Below the pieces are notes generated by a model that was given only the letters and a program-made list of their open reading frames with translations, made no database searches and was not told the DNA's origin. From DRVV01 sp964487415 (GTDB taxonomy: Archaea > Thermoproteota > Bathyarchaeia > Bathyarchaeales > Bathycorpusculaceae): a DNA stretch of 5,093 nucleotides. Positions 1 through 5,093 of the stretch are shown here, piece by piece (the stretch's first letter is position 1; each line of letters starts with the position of its first letter). The translations under genes were made by a program, and so were the position numbers. Location: the NCBI GenBank assembly GCA_964487415.1, contig CAZAPQ010000120.1:1-5093 (forward strand), given 5' to 3'.

Positions 1-920
1 CTGAGTTCTTCTCGGTCTATGTGGTGGTAAATATCTATGGCTTCTCTGCGTTTGTCTCCCCTAAGCTCCTTAACGTATTCTCTTGGCATTCCATTTCTCA
101 ACAACCATGTTGTAAACCAGTGACGGAAGCAGTGAGGACCAAAATGATCTTCAAGTCTTGGCGATTCTGGATTATGGTAACCAAGCTTGACCGCATACTT
201 AACTATAGCATTCCACACACCATTTCTGCTTATTCTTTCCAAGGTGTTATAGCTTATAAATAATGCTTTATCTTTGGGGTTGAGTTTCTCCCTAACCTTC
301 AACCATCTTCGCAGTGCAATAGCACATTCCTCATCAAAAAACACTATACGGTTGCTTCGTTTAGGCGTTGGTTTAAGCGTTATAGAGTAATCTTCCCATT
401 TTATATCATCCACATCAAGTCTAATCAGTTCACCCCGTCTAATTCCCGTCTTAGCTAAAAGTACCACCATTGCCTTGTCCCTTGGATCCATAATTGAGTT
501 TACAAACTTTGCCATTTCCTCAATGCTTAAGAGTTTCCGTTGCGGGTTCTCAAAATCATCTTTATACTGCCTTAAATATCGCTTTCTGAACGGGAGGATT
601 ATGTTTGATTTCGCTTTACCCTCAAAAGCTAGATAATCGTAAAGCGCTGAGAGTGCAGAAAAATACTCCTTAACGGTCTTATGCTTAACCTTCCTTTTGA
701 ATTTGAGGTATCCTAAAAACTCCTTAAGGACTTGATTATCAACATCATTTAGGGACAAACCTTTCGTTGAGAGGAAAATCATGAACGTGGATATGCAAGA
801 CTTATAGCCTACTATTGTCTTCTCGCTTAAGCCTCTAAGTTGGCAGTCCATAACAAACTGCTCCAAAACTTCATTGAAATCTAGGCTTGCGTGTTTGACT
901 TCAACTTTTACCGTTTCCAT
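1..920 (-). CDS. Tyrosine recombinase (phage/XerA-type integrase), C-terminus cut by window edge
   Basis: Site-specific DNA recombinase, probably the integrase of an element inserted at the adjacent tRNA-Glu. I translated 306 full codons from an ATG at 918-920; the frame is open to base 1. Residues about 12-105 resemble the SAM-like core-binding domain (LSEKTIVGYKSCISTFM). Residues about 130-306 are the catalytic domain. Visible catalytic positions are R161 in TGIRRGELIRL, a lysine in the hairpin around 183-187, H263 and R266 in PHCFRHWFTTWL, and the nucleophile Y298 in AIDIYHHID. The position that is usually His or Trp, nine residues before the Tyr, is D289 (LRGD). The stop codon lies outside the window; only a few to some tens of residues should be missing. 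The start overlaps the upstream regulator gene by 13 bp and is preceded by GGGGTGG, suggesting coupled translation. One line counted by hand (301-360) is about 42% GC, lower than the lines sampled in the dehydratase genes. The family is certain; the target site is inferred. Confidence 0.93.
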   Translation of the reverse strand, partial: METVKVEVKHASLDFNEVLEQFVMDCQLRGLSEKTIVGYKSCISTFMIFLSTKGLSLNDVDNQVLKEFLGYLKFKRKVKHKTVKEYFSALSALYDYLAFEGKAKSNIILPFRKRYLRQYKDDFENPQRKLLSIEEMAKFVNSIMDPRDKAMVVLLAKTGIRRGELIRLDVDDIKWEDYSITLKPTPKRSNRIVFFDEECAIALRRWLKVREKLNPKDKALFISYNTLERISRNGVWNAIVKYAVKLGYHNPESPRLEDHFGPHCFRHWFTTWLLRNGMPREYVKELRGDKRREAIDIYHHIDREEL

Positions 921-1432
921 CTCCACCCCTTACCTGTGAACTCAACAAGATCATAGCGCTCCAGCACCTCAAGTTGCCTCGATACAGCCTTGACAAGTTC
1001 TACATCAGCGGGATCTATGCCAAGTCTAGCGAGGATTTCGCCCTCACTTATGGTTCCGCTTTTCTTTAAAAGCTCAATTAGCTCCTTGTCAAAAGTCCTC
1101 ACACCCTCAAAATGCTCATCGAGGAATGGTTGCGCCCTATAACGTTTAAGCTCATTATCAAGGTTCTCAACAAGCCTCCTTAGAAGCCTATTTTCCTCGC
1201 GAAGCTTCTTCAACTCCTCCTCGGCGCTCCTAAGTCTCTTAACAAGCTCAGCGCGGCTAAGATAGCCCTCTTCCCCCTCCTCACGCCTAATAGAATCCTC
1301 AACTCGCTCAATTATAAATTTGGAAATTGAAACTCCTGCCTTCTCAGCTCTACGCTTCCAATCTTCAACCATTTCCAAAGAAGGCAAATAAACGTAAACA
1401 GTTCTATCCTTAATAGTCTCAGTTTTACCCAT
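908..1432 (-). CDS. DNA-binding protein: ribbon-helix-helix, coiled coil, winged-helix-like C-terminus
   Basis: Probable transcriptional regulator or recombination accessory protein of the integrated element (174 aa, no named family recognised). Residues about 11-50 fit a ribbon-helix-helix fold: strand TVYVYLP, helix to about 32, a GVS turn at 33-35, then a second helix from SKFIIERV. Residues about 57-100 are a charged, Leu-rich coiled coil (L63, L67, L74, L77, L84, L91, L95) that probably mediates dimerisation. Residues about 113-174 look like a winged helix: FDKELIELLKKSGTISEGEI, then a helix containing SRQLEVLERYDLV and a short basic tail ending GWRWKR. The gene lies immediately upstream of the integrase in the same direction, and its last 13 bp contain the integrase start. 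It has a TATA-like box about 35 bp upstream and a perfect palindrome beside that box, so autoregulation is plausible. The domain reading is by eye. A role in controlling integration or excision is inferred from position. Confidence 0.85.
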   Translation of the reverse strand: MGKTETIKDRTVYVYLPSLEMVEDWKRRAEKAGVSISKFIIERVEDSIRREEGEEGYLSRAELVKRLRSAEEELKKLREENRLLRRLVENLDNELKRYRAQPFLDEHFEGVRTFDKELIELLKKSGTISEGEILARLGIDPADVELVKAVSRQLEVLERYDLVEFTGKGWRWKR

Positions 1433-1462
1433 AACTCATCAGATAAGATAATAGTTAAGGTA

Positions 1463-1473
1463 CGATATAAAGT
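1463..1473 (-). promoter_or_regulatory. TATA-like box for the regulator-integrase pair
   Basis: On the minus strand this reads ACTTTATATCG, a good match to an archaeal TATA box. The expected start of transcription, about 26 bp downstream, falls near 1442, leaving a leader of about 10 nt before the ATG at 1432. It is the best promoter candidate in the 56 bp between the regulator gene and the tRNA. The same gap holds a short direct repeat of GATAA (1442-1451) of unknown meaning. Confidence 0.5.
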
Positions 1474-1484
1474 TTACCGGTAAA
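1473..1484. repeat. Perfect 12-bp palindrome, candidate operator
   Basis: TTTACCGGTAAA is identical on both strands. It abuts the upstream side of the TATA-like box of the regulator gene, where the BRE would lie, and overlaps the T-run after tRNA-Glu. A protein bound here should block transcription factor B. Ribbon-helix-helix proteins bind short inverted repeats as dimers, so the regulator encoded just downstream is the obvious candidate. A binding site for the integrase next to the attachment site is an alternative. The palindrome is seen directly; its function is inferred. Confidence 0.45.
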
Positions 1485-1487
1485 AAA
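1482..1487 (-). terminator. T-run terminator after tRNA-Glu
   Basis: On the minus strand, six consecutive T residues begin two bases after the discriminator base of the tRNA. Archaeal RNA polymerase terminates at such oligo-T runs without needing a hairpin. It would end the tRNA transcript, and any read-through from the dehydratase genes, before the element's own promoter. Confidence 0.55.
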
Positions 1488-1488
1488 G

Positions 1489-1530
1489 TGCTCCGGGCGG
1501 GATTTGAACCCGCGTCTCCGGCTCGAAAGG
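1489..1530 (-). other. Probable integration (att) site in the 3' half of tRNA-Glu
   Basis: Tyrosine recombinases of archaeal elements commonly integrate into tRNA 3' halves (T loop to 3' end, sometimes from the anticodon loop), and the element restores the tRNA sequence. Here an integrase gene lies about 570 bp beyond the tRNA 3' end, with only the small regulator between, and the tRNA is intact. The matching second copy would be at the far left end of the element, outside the window. The core limits given are therefore only a guess. Confidence 0.45.
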
Positions 1531-1563
1531 CCGGAATACTTGACCGGGCTATACTACCGGAGC
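1489..1563 (-). tRNA. tRNA-Glu (anticodon UUC)
   Basis: Reads GAA/GAG glutamate codons. The minus strand folds into a full cloverleaf of 75 nt. The acceptor stem is GCTCCGG with CCGGAGC (7 pairs) and the discriminator is A. The D arm has a weak 4-pair stem with two G-U pairs and the loop GG. The anticodon stem CCGGC/GCCGG encloses the loop CTTTCGA, giving anticodon TTC. The variable loop is 4 nt, and the T stem GCGGG/CCCGC encloses TTCAAAT. There is no intron and no encoded CCA; the base after the discriminator is C, then a T-run. Its 5' end lies 11 bp from the stop codon of the dehydratase large-subunit gene, in the same direction. Its 3' end points to the integrase module, so its 3' half is the likely attachment site. 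Confidence 0.97.
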
Positions 1564-1574
1564 ATTTCGTAAGC

Positions 1575-2753
1575 TTATTCAAACAAAGCTGTTTTTAAGC
1601 ATTCCTCAAGGGGCGCTAATATAACCTTTGCCTTATTCATTGTTGGAGCGTAATGGGCTGTTTTGGCAGAGTTCGTCATTATTGTCTCTATTCCCAGTTC
1701 CTGTGTCCATGTGACCACCGCGCATGTGTCTACGATGACTTTTGCGCCGCTTCCCTCTATTCTGCGAACGTATTCTCGGGCTTTTTCTTTAATGTGGCGT
1801 GATGTGCAAACCCACAATTCCAGGTCCTCTCTGACTTTCCTATGGCCAATCAAATCCGCGATATGCTTGATTTCGCTAAGCGAACAGTGGGGGCAACCCA
1901 AGAAAATAAGATTTGGCTTCTGCCCATCCGCAGTTGTTAACTCTGCCACTGTGGCTTCAATGGTCCTTTGCTCAACCTTCAACTTTTCAACAATCCCTTC
2001 AGTGCTAACGCCGTATTTTCTATAGTGGAACATATTGACCATGCCTGTTGAGGCAAGAGCCGCGCCTAACTGCTTCAGACACTCACCGGCCGGCTCTCCA
2101 AGACCCGTAATCAAGGGAATCCTGTCCTTCAAGATTTTCCCAAGGAATATCCCTAAAGCCCCAAACTCGATGTCCCTTATTGGCTCCTGCTCCAATTCAA
2201 CAAGGATGTTTGGCATACGATTTTCAGCCCTATGCATCCCATAGTCTGGAGTTTTTCCAATAATGGCGGCTGCAAGGGCGCTTGGTCCCCCCTCACGGTT
2301 TGTACATGCGCCTAAAACCGAATTTGCATAAACCACTGCTGAGGATTCAGCCCACGCAACATGGGCGCCTGCTTTTAAGTCTTTCAAGTAATATGGCGTG
2401 CACGTGAAGGACGGCTTAAGGCCCATTCTCTCTAAGATCCTGATTATCTCAAGCTGGCCGCGCATCAGCCCTTCGGGAAGACGTTTCGCTAAATATTCCG
2501 GATCAAAGCCTTGGGGATTCGATGTCGTCTCCACCTCAACTTTTCCTCCAGAATCCGCCAAAGCCCTTAAGAAGTCTATAGGCGCTTCGCCCAGCGTTTT
2601 GTAGGAAACCCCTGACGCATGGGCAGAATCTATGGGAATAAGTTTCTCAGCGCCGAAAAGATCCCCGAGCTTAGCAAGGATCCTCATGCAAACCTGCTTG
2701 GCCCAACCGTACTCGCCATCATAGATGCGCTCCTCCTCCATTGTCAAATACAT
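1575..2753 (-). CDS. Phosphomevalonate dehydratase large subunit (aconitase X, DUF521)
   Basis: Catalytic subunit of the iron-sulfur enzyme that dehydrates (R)-mevalonate 5-phosphate to trans-anhydromevalonate 5-phosphate in the archaeal mevalonate pathway (cytoplasm). The protein has 392 aa from the ATG at 2751-2753. Family signatures are the N-terminus MYLTMEEERIYDGEYGWAK, IPIDSAHASGVSYKTLG (about 40-55), FTCTPYYL (C118), YANSVLGACTNREGGPSA (C150), GCPHCS (C287, C290) and VDTCAVV (C344); C150, C287 and C344 are the likely cluster ligands. An upstream in-frame GTG at 2766-2768 would add five residues and overlap the small-subunit stop by one base (TAGTG). I prefer the ATG because the family usually begins MYLT and because GGTGG lies 8 nt upstream of it. 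The small-subunit gene lies directly upstream, as expected for this heterodimer. Bacterial relatives dehydrate hydroxyprolines, but the split form in an archaeon supports the mevalonate role. Confidence 0.93.
   Translation of the reverse strand: MYLTMEEERIYDGEYGWAKQVCMRILAKLGDLFGAEKLIPIDSAHASGVSYKTLGEAPIDFLRALADSGGKVEVETTSNPQGFDPEYLAKRLPEGLMRGQLEIIRILERMGLKPSFTCTPYYLKDLKAGAHVAWAESSAVVYANSVLGACTNREGGPSALAAAIIGKTPDYGMHRAENRMPNILVELEQEPIRDIEFGALGIFLGKILKDRIPLITGLGEPAGECLKQLGAALASTGMVNMFHYRKYGVSTEGIVEKLKVEQRTIEATVAELTTADGQKPNLIFLGCPHCSLSEIKHIADLIGHRKVREDLELWVCTSRHIKEKAREYVRRIEGSGAKVIVDTCAVVTWTQELGIETIMTNSAKTAHYAPTMNKAKVILAPLEECLKTALFE
1591..1600 (-). promoter_or_regulatory. TATA-like box for tRNA-Glu, inside the dehydratase coding sequence
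   Basis: On the minus strand GCTTAAAAAC closely fits an archaeal TATA box. It is centred about 32 bp upstream of the mature tRNA 5' end, placing the start of transcription near 1569. These bases also encode the C-L-K-T stretch close to the C-terminus of the dehydratase large subunit, so promoter and protein share sequence. It was identified by position and composition only. Confidence 0.5.
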
Positions 2754-2767
2754 AAGTTCAGCCACCA

Positions 2768-3169
2768 CTACAGAACCTTAACCATGCCTCTGTAGGCATC
2801 CACCTCAACGATGTTGCCCGTCTTAATTGCACCTATGTCTATCTGATCAACCATTGGTATGTTCGCTATCACAGCTCCCACCACGACAACAGGGTCAGCC
2901 TTCTCATTTATCAGCGCCAGAGGCGCAAGGCCCCGTGCGGCTAAAGAATATAACACGTAACTTCCAACGGTTGAACCGTGACCATGGGGGAAACAGAGAA
3001 TCCTACCTTTCACACATTCACCTTGAATGTCGCTTCCCTTTTCAATAATCCTGCCAGTCTGCGGATCCACCCCGCCTAGGAAGCTTATGGGCTTCCTTGA
3101 GACAAGGGCTTCTCCTCGGCATGATCCTTCAACAATTCCCCGACCCTTTAGGATTTTCTCAGGAGGCAT
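2768..3169 (-). CDS. Phosphomevalonate dehydratase small subunit (DUF126, aconitase-X swivel domain)
   Basis: Partner of the large subunit encoded just downstream; together they form the dehydratase of the archaeal mevalonate pathway. The 133 aa match the usual length of the stand-alone swivel subunit. The N-terminal strand region is KGRGIVEGSCRGEALVS, followed by PISFLGGVDPQTGRI (28-41). The diagnostic motif is FPHGHGSTVGSYVLY (60-74), with a conserved Ser at 66 expected to take part in catalysis. Then come GLAPLALINEKADPVVVVGAV (80-100, shared with the family) and IPMVD (104-108). The ATG at 3167-3169 follows the HD gene's stop by 11 bp, with AAGGG as a weak ribosome site. The stop TAG lies 14 nt before the preferred start of the large subunit. 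No promoter is evident in front, so it is probably co-transcribed with the HD gene. Confidence 0.93.
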   Translation of the reverse strand: MPPEKILKGRGIVEGSCRGEALVSRKPISFLGGVDPQTGRIIEKGSDIQGECVKGRILCFPHGHGSTVGSYVLYSLAARGLAPLALINEKADPVVVVGAVIANIPMVDQIDIGAIKTGNIVEVDAYRGMVKVL

Positions 3170-3180
3170 CCCTTAAACCC

Positions 3181-4464
3181 CTAGTAGGATATTTTAGCCG
3201 AAAAGGGTATTTCACCAAGCACTTCTGAGGCGGCCTCCCCCACTTTGCCTCTCAGATTTTCGTCGGTGTAAACCCTTAAAATGTTTATGAACCCCTTTAA
3301 AACCTCGAAAATGTTTGATATTTCACTTAGGCGCCTCAACTCCACTCTGCCTTCGTATGTTTTTCGAACTATCGGAATTTCCATAGGCTCCATGAATATA
3401 GAATGATGGTAATATGGCACCGAGGGAACTGTCGGAACATCGATAACAACCAACTCGGGATCAACATTAGCCTTTAGGGCAATCTTCTCCGTCAGCTGAT
3501 TACGGAACTCCTCAGCGCTAAAAATGTTAGAAATGGTCTTATCCTTAACATAGAAGGTCTGCTCATAAGCGCACTTTAGCATCCTCCGCCTTTCCATATT
3601 CCTGATGATGCCACTCGATTTGGTGCAATTCCTTAGCATGGTCCAAACAGTGTAATCATCCATAGCAAGATACTCCTCAGGGTTTCTGAACCCCGTTAAG
3701 CCCAGCTCTTCATCCGCCCTTTCCAAGGCCATCGCAAGCATTATTTGAGCTGCCCTACCCACCCTATGGAAGTATATGCTTTTGAAGGATTCTACACGTG
3801 CTATTATAAAGGATTCTAATGTGGATAGGGCACCTATATCCACTGCAAGGTTTCCATCTAAAACATCGAATGTATGGATAAGCCTGAAAACATCAACAAA
3901 GCCATATCCCGCCCCGGTGTGATATGTGTCCCGCACAATAAAGTCCATCTTATCAACGTCAATTGAACTGCTGATAATCTGGTTTAGAAAGGCCTTATCC
4001 CTGCTAGGATGTCGACCCACAGCTAAATCGGCTATTTCATCGACGCTGTAGCCCAGCTTGCCAAGTTCATCCTTTAATTCGCTGTTCTTAATTATCCACA
4101 CAGTCAAATCTTCATGGGTTTTCCCAAGTTTTTTAATGAGTAGGTGTTCGAATATATGCGAAAAGGGGCCGTGGCCAACATCATGAAGCAGTGCTGCAAT
4201 TTTAACAATCCCCGTCTCATCCTTGCTAATGTGCTGAGAAATGTTTGGATTCTCTAAGACCTTTCCAGATAAATGCATAACCCCAACGGAGTGTTCAAAA
4301 CGTGTATGGTTTGCGCCTGGATATACATACTCTGCGCCGGCAAGCTGACGTAGTCTCCTAAGCCTCTGGACGGGATAGGAATCAATTACGGCTTTTTCTT
4401 CCTCAGTTATGTACACATATCCATAGATTGGATCTTTTATCTCACCCCAATAAACCCTCGCCAT
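3181..4464 (-). CDS. HD-domain phosphohydrolase, SAMHD1/dGTPase-like
   Basis: Predicted metal-dependent phosphohydrolase of 427 aa; relatives remove triphosphate from dNTPs. The N-terminal motif QRLRRLRQLAGAEYVYPGA (33-51) is typical of the group. The HD metal-site residues are H58 (TRFEHSVG), H94-D95 (LLHDVGHGPFSHIFEH) and D171 (SIDVDKMDF). H98, H103 and H117 match histidines lining the active site of SAMHD1, R55 matches its Arg 164, and K172 matches its Lys 312. The position of SAMHD1 Tyr 315 is Phe (F175). Residues about 190-427 are the helical C-terminal part seen in archaeal and bacterial YdhJ-like members; I see no allosteric-site signature. The start is an ATG with GGAG 8 nt upstream. 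It is the first gene of the run that continues with the dehydratase subunits, 11 bp away. The substrate is not shown by sequence; dNTPase is the best guess. Confidence 0.88.
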   Translation of the reverse strand: MARVYWGEIKDPIYGYVYITEEEKAVIDSYPVQRLRRLRQLAGAEYVYPGANHTRFEHSVGVMHLSGKVLENPNISQHISKDETGIVKIAALLHDVGHGPFSHIFEHLLIKKLGKTHEDLTVWIIKNSELKDELGKLGYSVDEIADLAVGRHPSRDKAFLNQIISSSIDVDKMDFIVRDTYHTGAGYGFVDVFRLIHTFDVLDGNLAVDIGALSTLESFIIARVESFKSIYFHRVGRAAQIMLAMALERADEELGLTGFRNPEEYLAMDDYTVWTMLRNCTKSSGIIRNMERRRMLKCAYEQTFYVKDKTISNIFSAEEFRNQLTEKIALKANVDPELVVIDVPTVPSVPYYHHSIFMEPMEIPIVRKTYEGRVELRRLSEISNIFEVLKGFINILRVYTDENLRGKVGEAASEVLGEIPFSAKISY

Positions 4465-4519
4465 GTCAATTTCTCCGCGCTGCTGGTTAAGTATAATTAA
4501 TGCAGGCGCTCTTATAGTT
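4465..4519 (-). promoter_or_regulatory. Promoter and ribosome site of the HD-dehydratase operon
   Basis: On the minus strand AACTATAAG (4519-4511) can act as a TATA box, placing the start of transcription near 4488 and giving a leader of about 24 nt. That leader contains GGAG (4476-4473), 8 nt before the ATG. A second AT-rich box on this strand (4500-4492, TTAATTATA) would give an almost leaderless transcript that lacks the ribosome site, so it is less likely to serve this gene. Assignment is by spacing only. Confidence 0.4.
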
Positions 4520-4537
4520 TGTAGCCGACCGCGGTGA
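4487..4537 (+). promoter_or_regulatory. Promoter and ribosome site of thymidylate kinase
   Basis: The TATA-like stretch TATAATTAA (4492-4500) predicts transcription from about 4520-4522. The resulting leader of roughly 23 nt includes GGTGA at 4533-4537, which pairs well with the 3' end of archaeal 16S rRNA and lies 7 nt before the ATG. This box lies closer to the HD gene than the HD gene's own candidate box, so the two divergent promoters would overlap and could not be occupied freely at the same time. Confidence 0.45.
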
Positions 4538-4544
4538 ATAGGGA

Positions 4545-5093
4545 ATGACTGGAAAAGGCTTCCTCATATGCATTGAGGGGTTGGATGGCGCTGGAAAGAC
4601 TACTCAGGCGAAGATTCTTGTTGAAAGTTTAAGGGCTAAGGGGTATGATGCAATTTATACCGCCGAACCCACAAGGGGACGGATAGGCCAATTCATAAAG
4701 AAATACTGCCTTCACGGAGAGAAGCGTCTCTCAAGCGTTGTTGAAGCTTTGCTTTTCGCTGCTGACCGTTTTGAGCATGTGGAGAGGGAAATAATGCCTG
4801 CTTTGGCATCAGGAAAAATAGTTGTTTCAGACCGTTACGTTTACTCTTCCATCGCCTATCAGGGAGCCGCCGGGCTTAGCTTAGATTGGATCAGGCTTGT
4901 GAATCAGCATGCCGTAAAACCTGACCTCGCCATTTTCATAGATGTTGAGCCAGAGATCGTGGTTCAGAGATTGAAGCCTAAAAAGTCTTTAATGGAAAAC
5001 ATTGAAACTCAGCGGAGGGTTCGGGAGGTTTACTTGAAACTCGTTGAAAGCGGAGAACTTTGTAGGGTTGACGGCAACAAGGCTGAAAAAGCT
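4545..5093 (+). CDS. tmk: Thymidylate kinase (dTMP kinase), 3' end cut by window edge
   Basis: Phosphorylates dTMP to dTDP with ATP, the step required for dTTP synthesis. I translated 183 codons in frame from ATG 4545-4547 to the window end without a stop; family members are usually about 195-215 aa, so roughly 15-30 residues are missing. The P-loop is GLDGAGKTT (12-20). EPTRG (41-45) is the dTMP-side motif carrying the expected Arg. FAADRF (71-76) and SDRYVYSSIAYQG (95-107, the DRY motif and dTMP pocket) follow. The strand PDLAIFIDVEP (126-136) leads into the LID region RLKPKK (142-147). The P-loop has no Arg after the Asp, and the LID is basic (K144, K146, K147), as in the class where the LID supplies the catalytic positive charge. 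The start is supported by GGTGA 7 nt upstream; a nearby GTG at 4534 is out of frame. The gene is divergent from the HD phosphohydrolase. Confidence 0.95.
   Translation, partial: MTGKGFLICIEGLDGAGKTTQAKILVESLRAKGYDAIYTAEPTRGRIGQFIKKYCLHGEKRLSSVVEALLFAADRFEHVEREIMPALASGKIVVSDRYVYSSIAYQGAAGLSLDWIRLVNQHAVKPDLAIFIDVEPEIVVQRLKPKKSLMENIETQRRVREVYLKLVESGELCRVDGNKAEKA

Noticed and set aside
21..263. Plus-strand open frame of 80 codons
   Set aside because: It is antisense to the catalytic end of the integrase, whose HxxR and Tyr motifs are read from the minus strand here.
1..920. Integrase as a pseudogene
   Set aside because: The frame is open for 306 codons with the catalytic residues in order; only the window edge truncates it.
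1441..1453. Tandem GATAA repeat as part of a CRISPR or iteron array
   Set aside because: There are only two 5-bp units in an AT-rich leader; this could easily arise by chance.
1489..1563. Intron or truncation in the tRNA
   Set aside because: All stems pair, the anticodon loop is 7 nt and the total length of 75 nt is normal, so the gene is intact and uninterrupted.
1663..2604. Several plus-strand open frames (1663-2025, 2035-2244, 2398-2604)
   Set aside because: They lie antisense inside the well-supported dehydratase large-subunit gene, have no recognisable domains and no convincing ribosome sites.
2827..3048. Plus-strand open frame of 73 codons
   Set aside because: It is antisense to the dehydratase small subunit, including its PHGHGST motif.
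1575..3169. Classical aconitase or 3-isopropylmalate dehydratase
   Set aside because: The large subunit has the aconitase-X signatures (MYLT start, GACTNREGG, GCPHCS) and the partner has the DUF126 PxGxGST motif, neither of which belongs to the classical enzymes.

Overview
The window looks like a chromosomal segment of an archaeon. The evidence is a split archaeal-type phosphomevalonate dehydratase (aconitase-X family), TATA/BRE-like boxes in place of bacterial -35/-10 promoters, a tRNA gene with no encoded CCA that ends in a T-run, and archaeal Shine-Dalgarno motifs (GGTGA, GGAG). The gene mix would suit an uncultivated TACK-type lineage such as Bathyarchaeia, but the lineage is a guess; the domain Archaea is not.

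Layout. Positions 1-1432 hold the end of a probable integrated element: a tyrosine recombinase running off the left edge and, overlapping it upstream, a ribbon-helix-helix/coiled-coil/winged-helix DNA-binding protein. Both are on the minus strand. A short regulatory strip (about 1433-1488) follows, with a TATA-like box and a perfect 12-bp palindrome. Next is a complete tRNA-Glu(UUC) gene on the minus strand (1489-1563). Its 3' end faces the integrase, which is the classic arrangement for integration into a tRNA gene.

To the right lies a tight minus-strand run of host genes: an HD-domain dNTPase-like phosphohydrolase (3181-4464), the phosphomevalonate dehydratase small subunit (2768-3169) and the large subunit (1575-2753 or 2768). 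Gaps are about 11-14 nt or a 1-nt overlap, so one transcript is likely. It may read on into the tRNA, which also seems to have its own promoter inside the 3' end of the large-subunit gene. An 80-bp divergent promoter region (4465-4544) separates this run from thymidylate kinase (plus strand, 4545 to the right edge, incomplete).

How the genes work together. The two dehydratase subunits form one enzyme of the archaeal mevalonate pathway, which supplies isoprenoids for membrane lipids. The HD protein and thymidylate kinase, transcribed divergently, both relate to deoxynucleotide pools if the HD protein is a dNTPase, but this link is inferred. The integrase and its regulator are a mobile module unrelated to the host genes. 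I found no CRISPR array, transposase, rRNA or clearly new multi-gene system. The points most worth checking are the element boundary at the tRNA, the palindrome beside the regulator promoter, and the promoter embedded in the dehydratase coding sequence.
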